DNA of 6,941 nt from positions 1-6,941 of the forward strand of contig JAEYHP010000157.1 in NCBI GenBank assembly GCA_023409435.1, written 5' to 3'. The notes below the pieces were generated by a model, which did no database searches, was not told the origin of the DNA, and saw only the letters and a program-made list of their open reading frames with translations. Below are positions 4,896 to 6,941 of the stretch, piece after piece. Every line of letters begins with the position of its first letter. Position 1 is the first letter of the stretch. The DNA is from Bacillota bacterium. Lineage in GTDB: Bacteria; Bacillota; Clostridia; Christensenellales; CAG-138. A program made the position numbers and the translations under genes.

Positions 4896-6290
4896 CTATT
4901 TGATGATTTCGTCGGTCCCCACCAGGATCGTGCCGCGCATCGCGCGGAAATGATCCTCATAAAGCATCTCGCTCTGTACCACAACCCCATCCTTGAGGTA
5001 ATGGCGATAGGTGACGACCTCGTAGCCTTTGCGGCTGCGCACCTTGGTACGCTTTGTGCCCGCCGGAAGCTCGTCCGTATAAATGAGCACGGGGTCGGGG
5101 GAAGGAATCTCCTTGAGTATCACATTCTCCACTTCGATCTCCATGCCGTCCGGCAATTGTTCACCGTATATCTCCACTGTCACGACAAGGTCTTGTAACG
5201 TGGCGGTGATGTATATGGGAAACTCGGAGCGGTTCCTTATTTTCAGGTCCTTGTTGTCCCAATTGAGCGTCGCGTCAAGGCCGATGGGCAGATATTCCGA
5301 AGGCCAGGTATGGTGCACGCGCTCCACGATATCCATATCCGCATACAGCGCCGCATTGTACAGCGTGCCTGCAAGCTGGCAGATACCGCCGCCTATGGAG
5401 TCCGTTAACTGCCCGTCCACAATTGCAGCGGCGGCCTTAAAGCCCTTTTCTTCCGTACGCTGGCCCACGAGGTCATTTAGGGAGAGCGTCTCGCCTGGCA
5501 TCAGCATCAATCCGTCCACCGCTTCGCACATCAGCTGAATGTTGATGTTGCGGTCTGCGTCGCTGGTTGCAAGCGTCACAGAGCGCCCGATCAATACGGT
5601 ATTGTGCGCAAGCGTCTCAGCCGTTACGGCGGGTTTTACAATGTTGATATAGCCGTCGCTTACAGCGAACGTGCTGTACTCTTTCTTAACGAGTTTATCC
5701 TTTACCGCGTTTACCACGGCCGTAACGTCTGCAACATGCCCGGTCGTTTCATTGGTGTACACGAATTCGCGCCCAATCGTATCATAGGAAGCCGTCGCAT
5801 TCTCCGCGGGGATGTCACGCTCATTTAAAAAATGCCCCAGCGCGCTTTTCAGCTTCGTTTCATCCAGCACGAACTCCGTATCCTTATGGAAAGGGGTGTG
5901 GGTGAGGTTAAAGTCCCTGTGGAGCATGCCCGCCTTGTTCCGAAGGTAGGCCTCGTCCAGAAGTTTCTTCGCGTTGGTGGAAACCCCAAGCTCGTTAGCG
6001 CCAAACGTCTGTGTCGCGCCGTTGTAGGAAACGGGCAGGGAGACCTTCGCAAGCGCAGCCTGTTCGTTCACAAGTACACGGCGCTCGCCTTCCTCAAAGC
6101 TTAGCCCGCTGATGTCGATACCGTTGATGCTGGTTTCCGGCGCAAAAACAGGCACGGTTGCCGCCCGGGTTACGCCCCCCAAAGCGCCAAGAAATATCAA
6201 AACAGCGGTCGCGGTTGCCGTCAATATGATGCCAAGCTTCTGTGAGAAGGCATGTTTGGCATTTTTATTGTCACTACCGGTTGCGCGCAT
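4896..6290 (-). CDS. Membrane-anchored VanW family protein with C-terminal G5 domain
   Basis: This 464-residue envelope protein has a short basic/polar N-terminus, one hydrophobic segment (about 19-41) acting as signal anchor, and an external part. NGIDISGL at 56-63 opens a region like the putative peptidoglycan-binding domain that commonly precedes VanW (to about 200). The VanW core is about 233-372, with PGETLSLNDLVGQRTEEKGF, then GGGICQ at 300-305, TLYNAAL, and HTWPSEYLPIGLDAT. A G5-like domain, named for its glycines and often linked to cell-wall sugar binding, covers about 390-460 and ends in ILVGT. VanW proteins occur in some vancomycin gene clusters and widely in Clostridia; their activity is unproven and nothing here indicates resistance. 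The ATG at 6290 overlaps the preceding gene by 17 bases; a weak AAGGAAAA precedes it, and the next in-frame alternative falls inside the membrane segment. Confidence 0.93.
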   Translation of the reverse strand: MRATGSDNKNAKHAFSQKLGIILTATATAVLIFLGALGGVTRAATVPVFAPETSINGIDISGLSFEEGERRVLVNEQAALAKVSLPVSYNGATQTFGANELGVSTNAKKLLDEAYLRNKAGMLHRDFNLTHTPFHKDTEFVLDETKLKSALGHFLNERDIPAENATASYDTIGREFVYTNETTGHVADVTAVVNAVKDKLVKKEYSTFAVSDGYINIVKPAVTAETLAHNTVLIGRSVTLATSDADRNINIQLMCEAVDGLMLMPGETLSLNDLVGQRTEEKGFKAAAAIVDGQLTDSIGGGICQLAGTLYNAALYADMDIVERVHHTWPSEYLPIGLDATLNWDNKDLKIRNRSEFPIYITATLQDLVVTVEIYGEQLPDGMEIEVENVILKEIPSPDPVLIYTDELPAGTKRTKVRSRKGYEVVTYRHYLKDGVVVQSEMLYEDHFRAMRGTILVGTDEIIK

Positions 6291-6941
6291 CCGCAGTCTT
6301 TTCCTTTTCTTTGAGTAGCTTCATTACCAATAAAAGCCGCCTCTTTTCCTCTTCAGTCGGTTCATATTCCATGCGCAGTTGGTCAAATATCAACGCTTGT
6401 GCGTTGCGGTACTCTTTTGCCGCAATCAGAACGTTAAGCTTTGCCATGCCCGCTTCAAACTCCGCCTGCAAATCGCGTTCGGGCAGGGAAGGTTCGTCTT
6501 GCTCTACGGCGGGCTGTACGATTTCTGCCAAGGGTTCAGGTTCGGATACCGGGCCGGGCAGTTCCGCGGCCACAGAGGAGATTTCTTCCCTTATCGGTTC
6601 TATAACCGGTTCAAATTCTTCGACCTGTTCGGTAGCCTGAACCGGTTCGGGTTCTTCAACAGCAGACGCATGCGTATCGAAAACGGGCTCTTCCACCAAG
6701 TCTATAGCGGCGGGGGAAGCCACGGTTTCTTTCGGTTCTTGCGCCGGTTCGGCAAGCGGCTCTTCGCTGACCATCGGCTGCGGCATTGCATCCTGCAGCT
6801 CTTCCGGGACAGGCACGGGAGTTTCCTCCGCAAAGGCGGCCTGTGAAACCTGCTCTTCCAAGACAGGCTGCATTGGTATATCATCCGCGACAGCTTCTTT
6901 TGAAACATCGGAATCAGGCGTCAAAAGAACAGGGGAGATTG
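6274..6941 (-). CDS. Proline/glutamate-rich protein of unknown function (partial, 5' end outside window)
   Basis: The reading frame stays open to the window edge, so the N-terminus is missing. A TTG at 6924 could serve as a start, but no ribosome site marks it and upstream codons continue in frame. The visible part of about 220 residues is acidic and of low complexity, rich in Glu, Pro, Ala and Val with recurring EEP/PEP/EPV units over roughly the first 150 residues. This suggests a disordered linker. The last 70 residues (from LPERDLQAEFEAGMAKL) change to charged helix, with AKEYRNAQALIFDQLRMEY and a Lys/Arg-rich end. That part could be a small TPR-like or coiled-coil module, which is inference. 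No membrane segment is visible. The gene ends inside the VanW gene, so the two are probably co-transcribed. I do not recognise the family. Confidence 0.68.
   Translation of the reverse strand, partial: ISPVLLTPDSDVSKEAVADDIPMQPVLEEQVSQAAFAEETPVPVPEELQDAMPQPMVSEEPLAEPAQEPKETVASPAAIDLVEEPVFDTHASAVEEPEPVQATEQVEEFEPVIEPIREEISSVAAELPGPVSEPEPLAEIVQPAVEQDEPSLPERDLQAEFEAGMAKLNVLIAAKEYRNAQALIFDQLRMEYEPTEEEKRRLLLVMKLLKEKEKTADARNR

Overview
The window reads as chromosomal DNA from an anaerobic, GC-rich Clostridia-type Firmicute. The pointers are a ferredoxin-linked 2-oxoacid oxidoreductase operon, a VanW/G5 cell-envelope protein, a PRC-barrel protein, strong AGGAGG-type ribosome binding sites and hairpin terminators. 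The species cannot be named from this sequence. No mobile element, CRISPR array, rRNA gene or true tRNA gene was found.

Left part, + strand (1-2358): three tightly packed genes encode the alpha, beta and gamma subunits of a 2-oxoacid:ferredoxin oxidoreductase of the VorB family. Only one base separates each stop from the next start. A possible stop codon just before the first gene suggests that the small ferredoxin-like delta subunit lies outside the window. Together these subunits would oxidatively decarboxylate a 2-oxoacid (probably branched-chain) to its acyl-CoA and reduce ferredoxin. A hairpin-rich intergenic stretch (2359-2550) follows and ends in a strong bidirectional terminator.

Middle, - strand (2551-4200): a DEAD-box RNA helicase converges on the operon. 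Its upstream region is the most interesting part of the window. It holds a good sigma-A-type promoter (TTGACA, 17-base spacer, TAAGAT with an extended TG). Immediately downstream is a long imperfect hairpin followed by seven T's, and then a further leader of about 150 bases before the helicase start. This has the layout of a transcription attenuator or of a short leader RNA.

Right part, - strand (4201-6941): three genes appear to form one operon, transcribed right to left. They are a partial proline/glutamate-rich protein cut by the window edge, a membrane-anchored VanW/G5 protein whose start overlaps it by 17 bases, and a protein with two PRC-barrel-like segments 44 bases further on. A 13-bp hairpin terminator closes the set.

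Most of the window is ordinary housekeeping and metabolic content. The helicase leader and the structured 3' region of the oxidoreductase operon are the two non-coding items worth following up; I see no convincing new multi-gene system.
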